This document shows positions 1 to 11,217 of a stretch of DNA of 64,000 bases, in pieces. The notes under the pieces were generated by a model. That model was not told the DNA's origin. It saw nothing but the letters and a program-made list of their open reading frames with translations, and ran no database searches. Origin of the DNA: Cornus controversa (lineage: Eukaryota; Streptophyta; Magnoliopsida; Cornales; Cornaceae); assembly GCA_026545225.1 (NCBI GenBank), contig CM048846.1, positions 57,912,270 through 57,976,269 on the forward strand, given 5' to 3'. Both the position numbers and the translations under genes were made by a program. Every line of letters begins with the position of its first letter. Position 1 is the stretch's first letter.

Positions 1-104
1 GTGTTTTGTTCATTTGTAATTTTAGAAATGTCTCAAATCATCACTTTTTATTGTCCTTTTTGGACAATTTTGAAAAGGTAGACCCACCAGAAAATTTCAT
101 ATAG

Positions 105-524
105 TATATACGGTCTTGAGCAGCGGGCTGAGGCCATAAAATTATATCGAAGGCTAAGGAGATATTCTGATACGATAATAGTACTGTCATTAAGTGCTCT
201 CTGTGTTAAAAAGGACAATACTTACTTACTCACCAGCACCAGTGTGTAGGTAAGCTCTTCTGACCGTTGATGTGTTTCAATAAAAAATAACCACATCGAC
301 TTTAATTACAAAATTAAATTTAAAATGTAATAAATAAGTATAATAAATGAGATTGATCCATTTTCATTTAGGTCAATTTCATTTATTATACTTATTTATT
401 ACATTTTAAATTTTGTAATTAAAGTTGATGTGTTCATTTTTTATTGGAACGCATCAGCAGTTAGAGGACTTACCTACACACTGGTGAGTAGATAAGTATT
501 GTACGTGTTAAAAAGAGGACAAAG
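105..524 (+). pseudogene. exon-like stretch interrupted by a MITE
   Basis: After a possible acceptor (catatag, AG at 103-104) an open frame reads in part YGLEQRAEAIKLYRRLRRYS and DTIIVLSLSALCVKK up to 213. There a fold-back MITE (214-504) and its 11-bp target copy interrupt it. Beyond the MITE the frame can continue as KRTK to a possible GT donor at 525. The composition is protein-like, but I do not recognise the family. It lies on the same strand as the exon-like stretch at 693-927, so both may be remains of one gene. The splice phase between them could not be made consistent, so a joined gene is inference only. It could also be a chance open frame. Confidence 0.3.
214..504. mobile_element. 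fold-back MITE, Mutator-like
   Basis: The two halves are near-perfect reverse complements of about 130-145 bp, separated by a loop of about 30 bp around 348-378. The ends read ggacaatact and agtattgtac. An 11-bp direct repeat, gtgttaaaaag, flanks the element at 203-213 and 505-515. A target duplication of 9-11 bp with long terminal inverted repeats is the usual signature of Mutator-like MITEs. There is no coding capacity. The transcript would fold into a long hairpin. Confidence 0.85.
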
Positions 525-692
525 GTGGTAAAGTGAACCCCTGTTGAAAGTTGATAGAGTAAAGTTGGGCAATGGAACTCGGGAGTAGTTGGTGGCACCC
601 CGCTATTTTTAAAGGTCTTCTGGTATTTTTTTTTATATCAATTTTCTTTTCTTCTTATCTATTTATTTATTTTCATATTTCTTTATTTGCAG

Positions 693-927
693 GGGAATCA
701 TACCTGGTCTTGATGCATTTTTTGCTATTGAGGGTGAGGTTCTTTTTAATGGTGTGGTTGCTTCGGAAGATGGTGATGTAAAATTGCTATGGCCTGTGAA
801 AAGAGACGATGTTTTTAGAGCAATGAAAAATGGTATCGGTAACTTGGGGAGATTGGTGCTATTCATCAACGAACTGGAAGACCATGTTGCATATAGCCTT
901 TTTGAATATTCTAACCTTAACCCTTGA
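693..927 (+). pseudogene. possible terminal exon of an unrecognised gene
   Basis: A pyrimidine-rich tract ending in tttgcag (AG at 691-692) is followed by 77 open codons and a TGA at 925-927. The protein reads in part GIIPGLDAFFAIEGEVLFNG, then DGDVKLLWPVKRDDVF and GRLVLFINELEDHV. Its balanced acidic, basic and hydrophobic content is unlike the noise frames nearby. I do not recognise the family. An overlapping frame (572-781) is open but shows no protein-like pattern. It could be the last exon of a gene whose earlier exons lie left of the window, or a captured fragment. Confidence 0.4.
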
Positions 928-1059
928 TAAGCTAAAACAATTTTGGTTCTTTATTAAATGGAATCCCCATTTTTTATTATGGCAAGGACCATTATAACTT
1001 TGTTTGAAAAATGTCTGATATGAAAAATACTTTTGAAACAATGATAACGATGAACCTAA

Positions 1060-1465
1060 GCCTGCACGATTTTGCTATTGGGTTTTACCCCAAAAGGCCT
1101 CATGCCATTTAGTGGAGCGGGTCGTTACAAATGGTATCAGAGCCAGAACCCAGTCGGAAGTGTGCTGATTAGGATGTCGGGCCTCCTAGGGGGGTGAATT
1201 ATAGTAACCCTTGCAGGCGGGTGTGATGTAGGCGGGTACGAGAGACGCTGGACGAGCCACCACATTGGCAGGCTACAGGGTACTCAATCCCACATCACCT
1301 GCGTGTGGAGAAGGGGGTGTGCTTATATGTAGTGTGTTCTCTCCAAATGGTATGAGGCCTTTTGGCGTTAAATCTAAGAGCAAAATCATGCGGTCTTAGG
1401 TCCAAAGTGGACAATATCATACCATCAGGTGGAGTAGGCTGTTATAGGTACCTCGTCACGTCACT
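1060..1465 (+). mobile_element. small LTR-element remnant with tRNA-Met primer site
   Basis: The motif tggtatcagagcc at 1132-1144 is a standard plant primer-binding site complementary to initiator tRNA-Met. It sits two bases after an LTR-like end, gggtcgttaca (1119-1129). A related LTR-like segment occurs at 1347-1460 and contains ggccttttgg and caaagtggacaatatcat. The stretches at 1069-1112 and 1347-1388 are imperfect inverted copies of each other. There is no coding region between, so this resembles a TRIM-type or heavily deleted element. Confidence 0.5.
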
Positions 1466-1689
1466 GATTCATTCAAGAATACCATTTTGACCAGGTGCAA
1501 GAGCAACACTTCTCTATTTCTTGATTTTGTTCCCAAAGTTTACCACGAATTTTACTCCCATTATGTAGCCAGGACTCATGAAGACAGGTATAAATATGCT
1601 GTTTTTTTCTTCTTTTTTTTAGTCCTAAAAATTGTATTCCATAGCATGAATTCTGTTAGTTACCATCTCTATTGCAGACCATTGTTGGG

Positions 1690-2405
1690 GTGGGGGGCTG
1701 CACTTTGACTCAATTTTAGACGCGGATAGGGATGATATTGAGAGGCCATTTAGTGAGGAGGAAGTCCTTATGGCACTGAAAAGTTGCAATGGTGATAAAT
1801 ATTTGGGTCTAGATGGGTTTTTTTCGAGATTCCTCATCAAGTGCGGGCAAGTGGTTAGGGGGGAGGTGATGGGACATTTTTTGTACTTTTTATCCTCAGG
1901 GCTGTTTTGAGAAGTGCTTGAACGCAACCTTTCTTACCCTCATTCCCAAGAAAGGGGGAGTGACTGATGTGACAAACTTTAGATCAATTAATTTGCTGAG
2001 TTGCATATACACATTAATAGCTATGGTTCTAGCTGCAAGGCTGAAGAATGTCATGGACAGGATTATCTCTAAATCCAAAAATGCCTTTATAGGTAGACGT
2101 TAGATCTTGGATCCTGTCCTTATTGCCTATGAGTGTGTGGAATCTAGGTAGCATAGTGGAGTCCTAGGAGTGTTATGTAAGCTGGATATTGAGAAGGCCT
2201 ACGATCATATGAGTTAAAGCTTCCTACTTTATTTATTAGAGAGGATGGGGTTCGATGAGAGATGGAGGAGGTGGATAGAGTTTTGCATTTCTTTAATGAG
2301 ATTTTTCGTTATCTTGAATGGGTCTCCATTTGGCTTTTTGGCAACTCGCGAGGCTTGAGGCAAGGGGACCTGTTTTCTCTTTTCTATTCATTTTTGTGAT
2401 GCAGG
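1690..2405 (+). pseudogene. L1-like LINE reverse transcriptase fragment
   Basis: Conceptual translation follows the plant L1 RT order. The linker motif RPFSEEEVLMALKSCNGDK comes first, then the RT0-RT1 block (ATFLTLIPKKGGVTDVTNFR, then SINLLSCIYTLIAMVLAARL). Motif A follows as CKLDIEKAYD near 2180-2210, and motif B as NGSPFGF near 2318-2338. Stops and frameshifts (2101, about 2150 and about 2340) break the frame. The endonuclease and the YADD block are missing. The right edge is cut abruptly at about 2405, where an antisense copia fragment begins. It is a dead copy; the family call is firm, the exact left edge is not. Confidence 0.85.
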
Positions 2406-2414
2406 CCCTTAAGA

Positions 2415-3650
2415 TTTCCTCATATCATCGTAACACTGCAAAATCTGAGTTTGCGTATCCTATCACCTCAAGATTATCACTCTTACTATAAGCAAGCATA
2501 AAATCCTTAGTTCTTCGCAAATAACATAAAACTTTCTTTGCAGCCACCTAATGCTCAGAACCAGGATTAGCTTGAAATCTTCCAAGTACACTAACCGCAA
2601 ATGCTATGTTTGGACGAATGCATACTTGAGCGTAGGCTTCCAACAACAGAAGCATAAGGCTTATTCTTCATGGTTTCTATTTCTATATCATTCTTAAGAC
2701 ACTATCCTCTGAGTTAAATTTATCATCATTGTCATTGAGAGAAAATAAATTTACTCCCACTCACCTTGAGGTATATGCACTCATTAATCGTGTTCTCAAC
2801 AAACCATGAGATGTATTAAATATTAGATAGCACTACCTCGATGCCTGTTTCAAGCCATACATAGTTTTTTTTTTATTTACACACCATAGGTTTCTTTCCC
2901 TCATTTTCAAATGTACATTCCTCATCAAGATCTTCATTCAAGAACACTATTTTAACATTCCTTTGGTGTAATTTTAGATCATAGGGCGCCACTAAAGCTA
3001 TTAAGATTCTAAAGGATTCTTTTGAAGACGCGGGAGAAAAAGTCTAATTGTAATCGACCCATTCATTCCAAGTAAAACTTTTAGATTTTGCCTTGTAACG
3101 CTCTATGTTACCACTAGTGGCTTGAAACCTCGAGGTGTATCTACAAGTTCCCCAAACATTATTCCTGCTCATCAACTCTAATTCAGCCTCTATAACTTTT
3201 AACCATTTGTTAGATTGTGGATTAGAGATTGCTCTGGATCATCTATATCCCCAATATTAAAATCATATTCTTGCAAATGAACAAAAAAATCCCAAGGTAG
3301 AGCAGACCTCCTACTTCTTTGAGATTTTCTCACTTGCATTCTAGAATTGGTTGAATTTATTGTTTAGGTCTTGGAAGCTCTTGATTAACCACTGTTGAAT
3401 CTTATGAGTCTCAATATTTCTTTAATCAATTTATAATGCACAACTTCCATGATAGTAATAGAAATAATGATAGGCTCTTCTCAAAGGTAAACCAATCTCC
3501 ACTCTCACAAAAATCAAAATCTTCTATGAATTTAGCACGAATCTATCGCGTTTAGACCTCCTTTTTGGATACCTAATAAAATAATAGCTAATGGTGACCC
3601 AATAAAATAACAGCGGTTTTAGGATCTAACTTCTTTTCTTGCGGATCATA
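2415..3650 (-). pseudogene. Ty1/copia pol fragment (integrase tail, RT, RNase H start)
   Basis: Read on the minus strand, the order is that of copia pol. Near 3310-3370 is the arginine/serine-rich segment before RT. It is followed by SALPWDFFVHLQEYDF, then the RT start DTPRGFKPL. Further on come LVAPYDLKLHQRNVK and VFLNEDLDEE (RT motif A region), CIYLKVSGSKFIF, VLGRFQANPGSEH and FMLAYSKSDNLEVIGYANSD (start of RNase H, near 2450-2520). The YVDD catalytic block is degenerate. Many stops and indels make it non-functional. It abuts a LINE fragment on one side and a gypsy LTR at 3651 on the other. Confidence 0.85.
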
Positions 3651-5902
3651 TGTCACACCCCGAATTCCAACACTCGATTAAGAGTGTGGGAATCGAGAGT
3701 GTGACGAAGGAAAAATAATTACAACACTAAACAGCTCGAGCTAATGCCACCATTAAGGTCTCGTAATCACGGAAGCATTTTTACATATATTAAGGTAAGG
3801 ACATGTCTTAAACAATTCATCTCAATGGGCCCCACTTTGAGGTACCAACCAAAACAGTCCATGAAATTCAGCTTGTTTAGCTACAGGGAATAACAATTGA
3901 TCATCATGGATGTTACGATCAATCGTAAATGTACGATTAATCTTACATCTATCATACCAAGTATCGTAATGCACTGGAATAGTTGGCAAATAAACAATTC
4001 AATTTTCTTAATTTTATGATTCATCATCTCCAACATTACGATCCATCCTGATAGTACGATTAATCGTAACAAGGACTATGATTGATCGTAGTTCATGTGA
4101 CAAAAAATTCTGATTTTCATATTATGTCACTCTATGTTCAATCTCTTAGTTCCACCTTATAATCACAATTAGAATATATCATGCTCAAATTGAAATACAA
4201 CTGTCACACAACATACATCTATATATATATATATATATATATATCCAAAGATTACAACATCTCCAAGTTTAAGCTTGCATGCCAAATGTATACATGTTGT
4301 CTTAAAAGTGACTTAATTACATCAAAACTTACAAACTAGAATAACATCTCAAGTTTCCACTACATCTTCAGATCACGATTTGGAAACCTCTGTCACTTCC
4401 TTGTCGTTACTTGAAAATTGCTTGCATAATAAGGAATGAATGGAAACTTGCTTAGTAGAAATACCTAAAACATGGTTCCTAAATCACGTGAATTGATCAT
4501 AAGGAACAAGAATAAGATAAAGGAATCAAGTCATATAAATAAATGAACATGCATCTATCACATAAGATAATGCTGAGTATGCAATGGTGTTATGAACTCA
4601 CACACTCACCCACACAACTCCAAAACCTGCCAAACCAACTTGGTCCATCCTGTTACTACCCTGAAGATGATAAAAGGCACCACGAAGAGAATGGCAACCC
4701 TCCCTAACCTAAGGAACTGCCCAGCATCATTTGAGGTCGAGTTAACACCGTCCTCTAGGTTGGATGCGTCTCCCGGACACAATAGCATTATATTGCTATC
4801 CGATTTTCACAAACTTTACCACAAAGCTTGAACAAATTCAATGTTCACATACCACCACCACATACATACCCCCATTATGCATGTGTAATAAGTGAACACT
4901 TCTTTATCATGCTCATTTCCACACTTCATGTCAAATGCACATATAATGTCGTTGAAATAATTTTTCGAACACTTGGCATGCTTTTACATTCTCATAGAGA
5001 TATTTTATCAAATAATTGGTAAAATTTAACATCTCAAACCCTAAATTTCATCAGTTTCATCACTTAAACACATAGGTGCTCATATAATGCATATAAGTTC
5101 AAATAACACATTTTCCCATCATTTTTGCCACATTAACATATAACTTTTCATGTGTAATAAAAAATCAGCATTTAAGGAAATAAAAATCACCTCAAATATA
5201 CTTAAGCCTTACCATATGTAACTATACATATAACATACTCACAAAGACCCTGGAAATCATATGTTAGACATTCCTACCTCAATTTAGAAGCAATTTCAAT
5301 GAAAAACTTCAAATTTGCCGGAACTAAAATCACCCGAATCTAAAGCTAAACCGATCAAAAGGAAGCTATCAATGCGTAGAACAAACTTCTCTTAACCTTC
5401 AAATCCTACTCTTAAGATTCAAAATAAAGAGAGAAGATTGAGAGAGATGTGGGAGAAGAGAAAAATAAAAATCAAACCCTATGTTAGGAGAAATATGATG
5501 TTTAAATGCCAAAAACCTATATTTATACTACTTATAATGCAAAATGACTAAAATACCCTTTAGCCACTTAACGTACCCTCCCAGCTTCATTTTTAACTCT
5601 AGAAACGGCTATGGTCTCAAAAATCATTCCATCTCTCTTCTAATCTCTCAAATGACTTAAAAAAAAAAAAAATATTTTTGAAAAATATTCCAGTCCCACG
5701 GACCCACTCGTTTAGCCCCAGGCTCCGCCGACCCAAAAATATCAAAATGGCCTAAATAGTTCTAAAAACTCTCTGGACTTCAAAACAATCCTCATACGTA
5801 TAATTCAAACATATAACACATGCATAATCTATTTATAATCATTTCTAGAAAAATAATTGAACAAAGAATGAAAACCGGTCCAAAATAAATCCGATCTTTA
5901 CA
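3651..5902 (-). mobile_element. 3' LTR of an antisense chromodomain Ty3/gypsy element
   Basis: On the plus strand the segment begins tgtcacaccccgaattcc and ends ccgatctttaca, so on its own strand it is TG...CA with the typical ending ggggtgtgaca. A polypurine tract (minus strand tggggaggt, 5903-5911) lies just before the LTR start, as expected for a 3' LTR. The end of pol follows at 5916-6180. Within it, 3897-4095 holds several copies of the palindrome acgattaatcgt and variants, and 4219-4244 is an (AT)n run. The rest of the element is missing beyond 6180. Confidence 0.8.
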
Positions 5903-5915
5903 ACCTCCCCAACTT

Positions 5916-6180
5916 ATAAGGATTTCGTCCCTGAAATCAAACCATACTTGAATAAAACAAGTCTGGATGTGGAAAAAACTTCTTATTCTCGCTCCCAAGT
6001 AGTCTCTTCCACATTGTGATGTGACCATAAGATCTTAACCAATGGAATGGTCTTACCCCTCAGAACTTGCTCTCGAACATCAAGAATCTGTATGGGTCTC
6101 TCTTCATAAGTAACATCTTCATCAACCTCAACATCAATCTGACTCAAAACACGTGATGGATCAGGTTCATATTTTTGAAG
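5916..6180 (-). pseudogene. C-terminus of gypsy integrase with chromodomain-like tail
   Basis: The minus-strand translation gives LQKYEPDPSRVL, then DVTYEERPIQILDVREQVLR and GKTIPLVKILWSHHNVEETT. This is the typical C-terminal tail of Tekay/Del-type integrase. The pattern of aromatic and acidic residues (LVKILW, then EETTWERE) matches the chromodomain-like end seen intact at 28700-28771. A TAA stop interrupts it shortly after TWERE, and a frameshift follows. The upstream pol is absent, truncated at about 6180. It is directly followed by a polypurine tract and the LTR at 5902, which fixes element orientation. Confidence 0.8.
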
Positions 6181-6699
6181 GGTGTAGATTCAATGATGTT
6201 TGTCGTTGTTTATCTCTACACTTTGTACAAAAATAATAAACCTGCAAACATTTCACTAAAAATAATGTATAGTAGAAAGCAGGGTCAAACCACTCTCAAG
6301 TGAGATTCTGAATGAGACTTAGATTCAAAACCTTTATTATGAAGATGAAAAATAAATTGTTTAAAACAAATTTTTTATTTTGAAATTATGATGAAATAAA
6401 TAATACTAATACTAATAAAATAAATCTTAAGGGAAGGGAATCCACCAATCACCAATACACTTACACCAATCCAATTACAACTTGGAAAAATGAAGGAAAA
6501 TATGGAATAAAAAAATTAACTTGATTATATATGAGAGAACTTTTTTTTACTTAATCTGATGCACCTTTGCTAGGTAAATAGAGGTAGGCATTCTCCAAAT
6601 TACTATTATTTGGCAAACACGAAGAATTATCCCTCTAATTTTCTTTGAAAATAGAAACTCAGAATAAAAGAATGCTCTTAGAAAGAAAAATTATACAAG
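6181..6699. other. AT-rich spacer flanking the Tat element, no gene seen
   Basis: No open frame, RNA gene or element terminus is supported here. It is the left flank of the Tat insertion; the last bases before the insertion end in the target copy aaagt (6700-6704). Confidence 0.4.
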
Positions 6700-6704
6700 A
6701 AAGT

Positions 6705-7124
6705 TGTAGATGCAAAAAATTGATTGACCCTAGTGGGACAATTAATTCTTCACAACACTCCCAAAAAATAATAAATCTCCTCCCTCAGAAAGTATAACTT
6801 TTTTTCTGAGATTGTTCCCCCTATTTATACAGGTATTCTTATTCTAGTATTCCTTGGATTTCAGCCTAGGGAATTCTATTTTCTATTGGATTTATATTTT
6901 CATAGTTATCTTATTCCCTCTCCTACTTGGGATAGGAATCCTATTTGGGCTTCACAACCCTTTACAATTAACTATTATTCATTGATCTTCTTTTAGGCAT
7001 GTCAAATGGCCCAAACCTCCAATCTGATTCAGCCCAGCTTTGGTAATTGATTTTTATGTACACATGGAAGCTCCCTTATAACAGACAGGTGGCAATTTCG
7101 TATTGGAAGGATTTTCCTTCCACC
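6705..7124 (-). repeat. 3' LTR of the Tat element
   Basis: Closely similar along its whole length to 36210-36628. It starts tgtagatgc and has a purine-rich tract on the minus strand (ggaaactgggggcaag) just inside, at about 7125-7140. Contains the promoter-like ctatttatac near 6811. Confidence 0.88.
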
Positions 7125-8458
7125 CTTGCCCCCAGTTTCCTTTCATCTACTTTTTACAAAAGGAAACTCGAAAAGCTTGTTTCTCTTTGCCGATTCTTCA
7201 TATGTCGTGTTGATCGCACATACGATCCCCTATTCCCTAGGCAGTTGTGGAGCTTTTATCATTATTATTTTCCTCTTCTCTTTGTACACTAGACATCTAC
7301 ACTTCTTTGCTTCTGCCTCATCTCCTGCCTATTTTTCTATTAGTTTTTTAGCGGTTCCTTCATCCTCACAAGGTTAGTCTTTCGTCACTTCCTTTTTCAT
7401 TGTCGATTCTGATGAACCTAGAGGGGGAGGGGGTAAATAGGTTCTTCGATTTTTCTTTCTAATAATGCAAGTTTGGCTATAAAATCCAATCACACATTTT
7501 GACACAATTGTTTATAGAGGAAAACCCCAGGGTGGGGTAAAAAACCTCTTGGCCCTCAGGCCCGAACTGAGCTCCACTATGTTAGAAAGGGTAGTACAGT
7601 AATTCTTCAATTACTCTCTCACTCACCTAACTAACCACATAGTCACTCCAGCTCTCAACCCAGTTCACAGCCTCCCTAGGCCTGAACCACTCTCACCAAT
7701 GCTCACAACAGCTTTTTTGCTCTCAACCCAGCCTAGGCTTCCCAAAGCCCAAACTATCTCTCACCAATCTCACCACAATCACTCACACTCCCCCTGTCCA
7801 AAGTATCCCTATACTTGTACTATACATAGTGAATGTGAAGTCAGTTCGATATAGTAAACAACAACTCTTCAAGCTTTGATAGTAAGTCTTCAAGGTCTAG
7901 CTTGATAATGATACGACCACTAGAATTCTTGGCAGATAATGACACTTGAATTTCTACTGTGATAGGCTTCAATAAGTATACCCTTGAGTGTAGCTGTAAA
8001 AAACTTATAGTAGAACCCTCTTTCAATGAATCTCGTTCCTAGCTACTTGATAACTCTCCCTCAATCTGGTATTCTCGATGAGCAGCTATGCTGGTACTAC
8101 TTAGATTTTGAACATGTTCTTATAATTAAACACAACTATAACTCAAGTAGAAGTTAGTAGCACTAGCAGTTCAAGAGATAAAATGTATGAAAACAATTCA
8201 GTAAAACTTATTTCAGCAATTAAAAATCAGCAATTTTGCAATTCCTAGTTAGCAAACAGATTTCAGAACTTGGAATTTCAGCAACTTTAAAAACAGATTT
8301 CAGAACAATGGAATTTTAGCAACATAACAAAAAAAAAACAACTTAAGGACATAATAATTTAGCAATAAAAACAACCATATTAAATCTCTCAAATCGGATT
8401 ATAAAAACAACTATATCTCAATCTCAATTCAGCAATGTAGAAATTTCAGACATCAAGA

Positions 8459-10688
8459 TGATGAACCTAGAGGGGGAGGGGGTGAATAAGTTCTTCAATT
8501 TTTCTTCCTAATAATGCAAGTTTGGCTGTAAAATCCAATCACACATTTTGACACAATTGTTTATAGAGGAAAACCCCAGGGTGGGGTAAAAAACCTCTTG
8601 GCCCTCAAGCCTGAACTAAGCTCCACTATGTCTGAAAGGTAGTACAGTAATCTTCCAATCACTCTCTCACTCACCCAACTCACCACATAGTCACTCCAGC
8701 TCTCAACCCAGTTCACACCCTCCCTAGGCTTGACCCACTCTCACCAATCCTCACAACAGCTTTTCCGCTCTTAACCCAGCCCAAACTTTCCAAAGCCTAA
8801 TCTATCTCTCCCCAATCTCACCACAATCATTCACACTCTCCCTGTCCAAAGTATCCCTATACTTGGACTATACATAGTGAATGTGGAGTCAGTTCGATGT
8901 AGTAAACAACAACTCTCCAAGCATTGATTTGTCAATTTTTAAAGTCCTGCTTGATGATGAATAAGGCACATAAACTTTTTGCACACAATGACGCTTGAAC
9001 TTTTTCAAAGATAGGCTTCAGTGTGAATAATTATGAATGTAGCTTCCAAGGTCTTGTGAAAAACTGCTCTTTCTATGAATCCCATTCTCAGCTTCTTAGA
9101 TTTCCGTTTCGCTTGGTGTATTCTCTTTTAATAGCTGTCCTGTCATTGCTTGGTCTGTGTACCTGATATATAATTATACTAGAGAACAACTACAGTGGAA
9201 GTTAATACCACAAAGTTTATGGAACCACGTATAATAGTAGACAGCAAAAACAGCAATTCCAAAACAGCTTTTTAGTAATTCCAAATCAGCAAACAATAAT
9301 TCCAAATCAGCTATATGAATTCCAAATCAGCAAATAGTAATTCCAAACCAGCTATATGAATTCCCAATCAACAATATGAATTCCAAATCAGCAAAATGAA
9401 TTCCAAATCAGAAAACATAAATTTCAAATTAGCAATGATAATTCCATATTAATAACTCATAACAGAACCTACAGGTTTCGAATTTAGCATATTCTTAGAA
9501 AATAGGAACAAGTAATTTTGAGTCAATTTATAATCAAAATAGGAACATAAGATTTTGCATTCAAACTGAATTAAGAATTAGCACCCAAATAGATCCAACA
9601 CAATCTCAGTTCACATATCAGCTCAACAAACTCAAGTTCATAGCAGAGGAAATGATACTTCAAATCAGAAATACTAAATTTTAGAAAATTGAAATTAGGG
9701 AAAAATAGATATGTTGCAAAATTAACACAAACTCAGACCAAGCTAACATCAATTGGGTTGCTCAAGTAGAATAGAGCTCAACATCAGCACAAAGAGAAGC
9801 TAAGCACAAATCGATGGGTCGCTCAAGCAGAATAGAGCTCAATATCACCAAAATAGTGTGTATCTATAAGCTTTATATGTATATATATAACTATAACAAT
9901 TTTTGTGAGGGTTTCTGATAGTGAGATTGATATTCTTCACACCTGAGGTGAGTTTAGGGATATACAATCCATACTCACTGTCTTGAAGAACGCGGATTGC
10001 AGAGATTTGAAGACGCTGACGATGATGTTATAGAAATTGCAAACGCCGATGATGATGATGAAGAAATTGCAGACGCTGACGATGATGATGAACAGTAGCT
10101 CGGTCAGCAATGATGGTCTCTCTCACTGGACTGTCACTCACTCTCTCTCTCTATCTTCTTGCAGACACACTCTCATCTCACCCTTTCTGTATCAAATACC
10201 GAAATCAATCCTACAATGCTTGCTCACCATTTTTTTTCAACCCTCACCTCACCTTTTCTGTATCAAACGTCGAAATCACTCCCACAAAACTTTCTCTCAC
10301 TCTCTTCATTTCTCCCTTTTCACATTCTCTTCTATATATCAGTGCCGAATACACTTTATCAATCTCAGCCTTTTTTTATTTTTTATTTTTTGAATTTCAC
10401 CTATTGTAAAGACAAGAAACCCTAATGACTTAAATTTCCAAAATTACCCATGCACTTTGTTGCCCTAGAAGTAATTCCTAAAATGCCGTTCTTTGAGAAT
10501 TTGACAGAATTGTCCCTACAATTAGGTTAGTGCAAATACATAGAAAAATATAATAGAGCAAGGCAATTAATTAAATCATAATATTAAGGCTAGAAAATGC
10601 ATTTAATGTAAGATGACATTAATGCCCCTACAGATCCTTTTGACATTAAAACTTGGGCAAACATACTCATGGGCTTTTTGGACTATCA
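8459..10688 (-). mobile_element. solo copia LTR nested in a copia LTR
   Basis: A complete LTR copy (minus strand tgatagtcc...ggttcatca, 2230 bp) sits inside the 3' LTR of the same family. The perfect duplication CAAGA (8454-8458 and 10689-10693) marks the insertion. The uninterrupted order is seen at 13700-13760 in the other LTR, where caagaatatt is continuous. No internal region remains, so LTR-LTR recombination is the likely origin. Confidence 0.9.
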
Positions 10689-11217
10689 CAAGAATACTAG
10701 AGCAAAAATAGACTTCAAGAATTCAGTAATATGGAATTCAAAAATCAGAGATCAGCAAGCAGATTTTAGAAAATCTAGTTCGGCAAACCAGAAGTTTCAA
10801 CAAGTAGAATCCAACAAATTTAATCCAACAAAACATGGAATCCAACAAAATATGAATTTCAGCAAGATGTCAAATAGAGCTTCAGAGTTTTAGATTTCCA
10901 GCAACATGTCAAGAATAATATCAGAGCTTCAATTTTCCAAAAATAAGAAATTAGAGCTAACAAATTTATAGTTTTGAAAATTAGAGCAAACAGTTTTGTG
11001 CACATAACAAAAAAAAAAAAAAAAATAATTCAGCTCAAACCTAGACATATCAACACATAACCCACTTAGATAAGGGGAAAATGAAACCAAAACTCAACAA
11101 GTGCACAACCCAAATCAATCTCAATCCAATATCAGCTCAAGAAATTCAAGTTCACGAAAGAAGGAATGATACTTTCAAATCAGAAACATAGAGAGACAGA
11201 ATCAACCGAATACATGC

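Noticed and set aside
4592..4831. 79-codon plus-strand frame
   Set aside because: It lies inside the gypsy LTR 3651-5902 and has no counterpart in coding families.
7047..7377. Two overlapping plus-strand frames of about 80 codons
   Set aside because: They straddle the Tat 3' LTR and its polypurine tract; no motif, and the copia insertion point lies just beyond.
10037..10425. Three overlapping open frames of 88-118 codons
   Set aside because: They lie within a copia solo LTR, are low-complexity (CT-rich), and the corresponding segment of the other LTR is not conserved as a frame.
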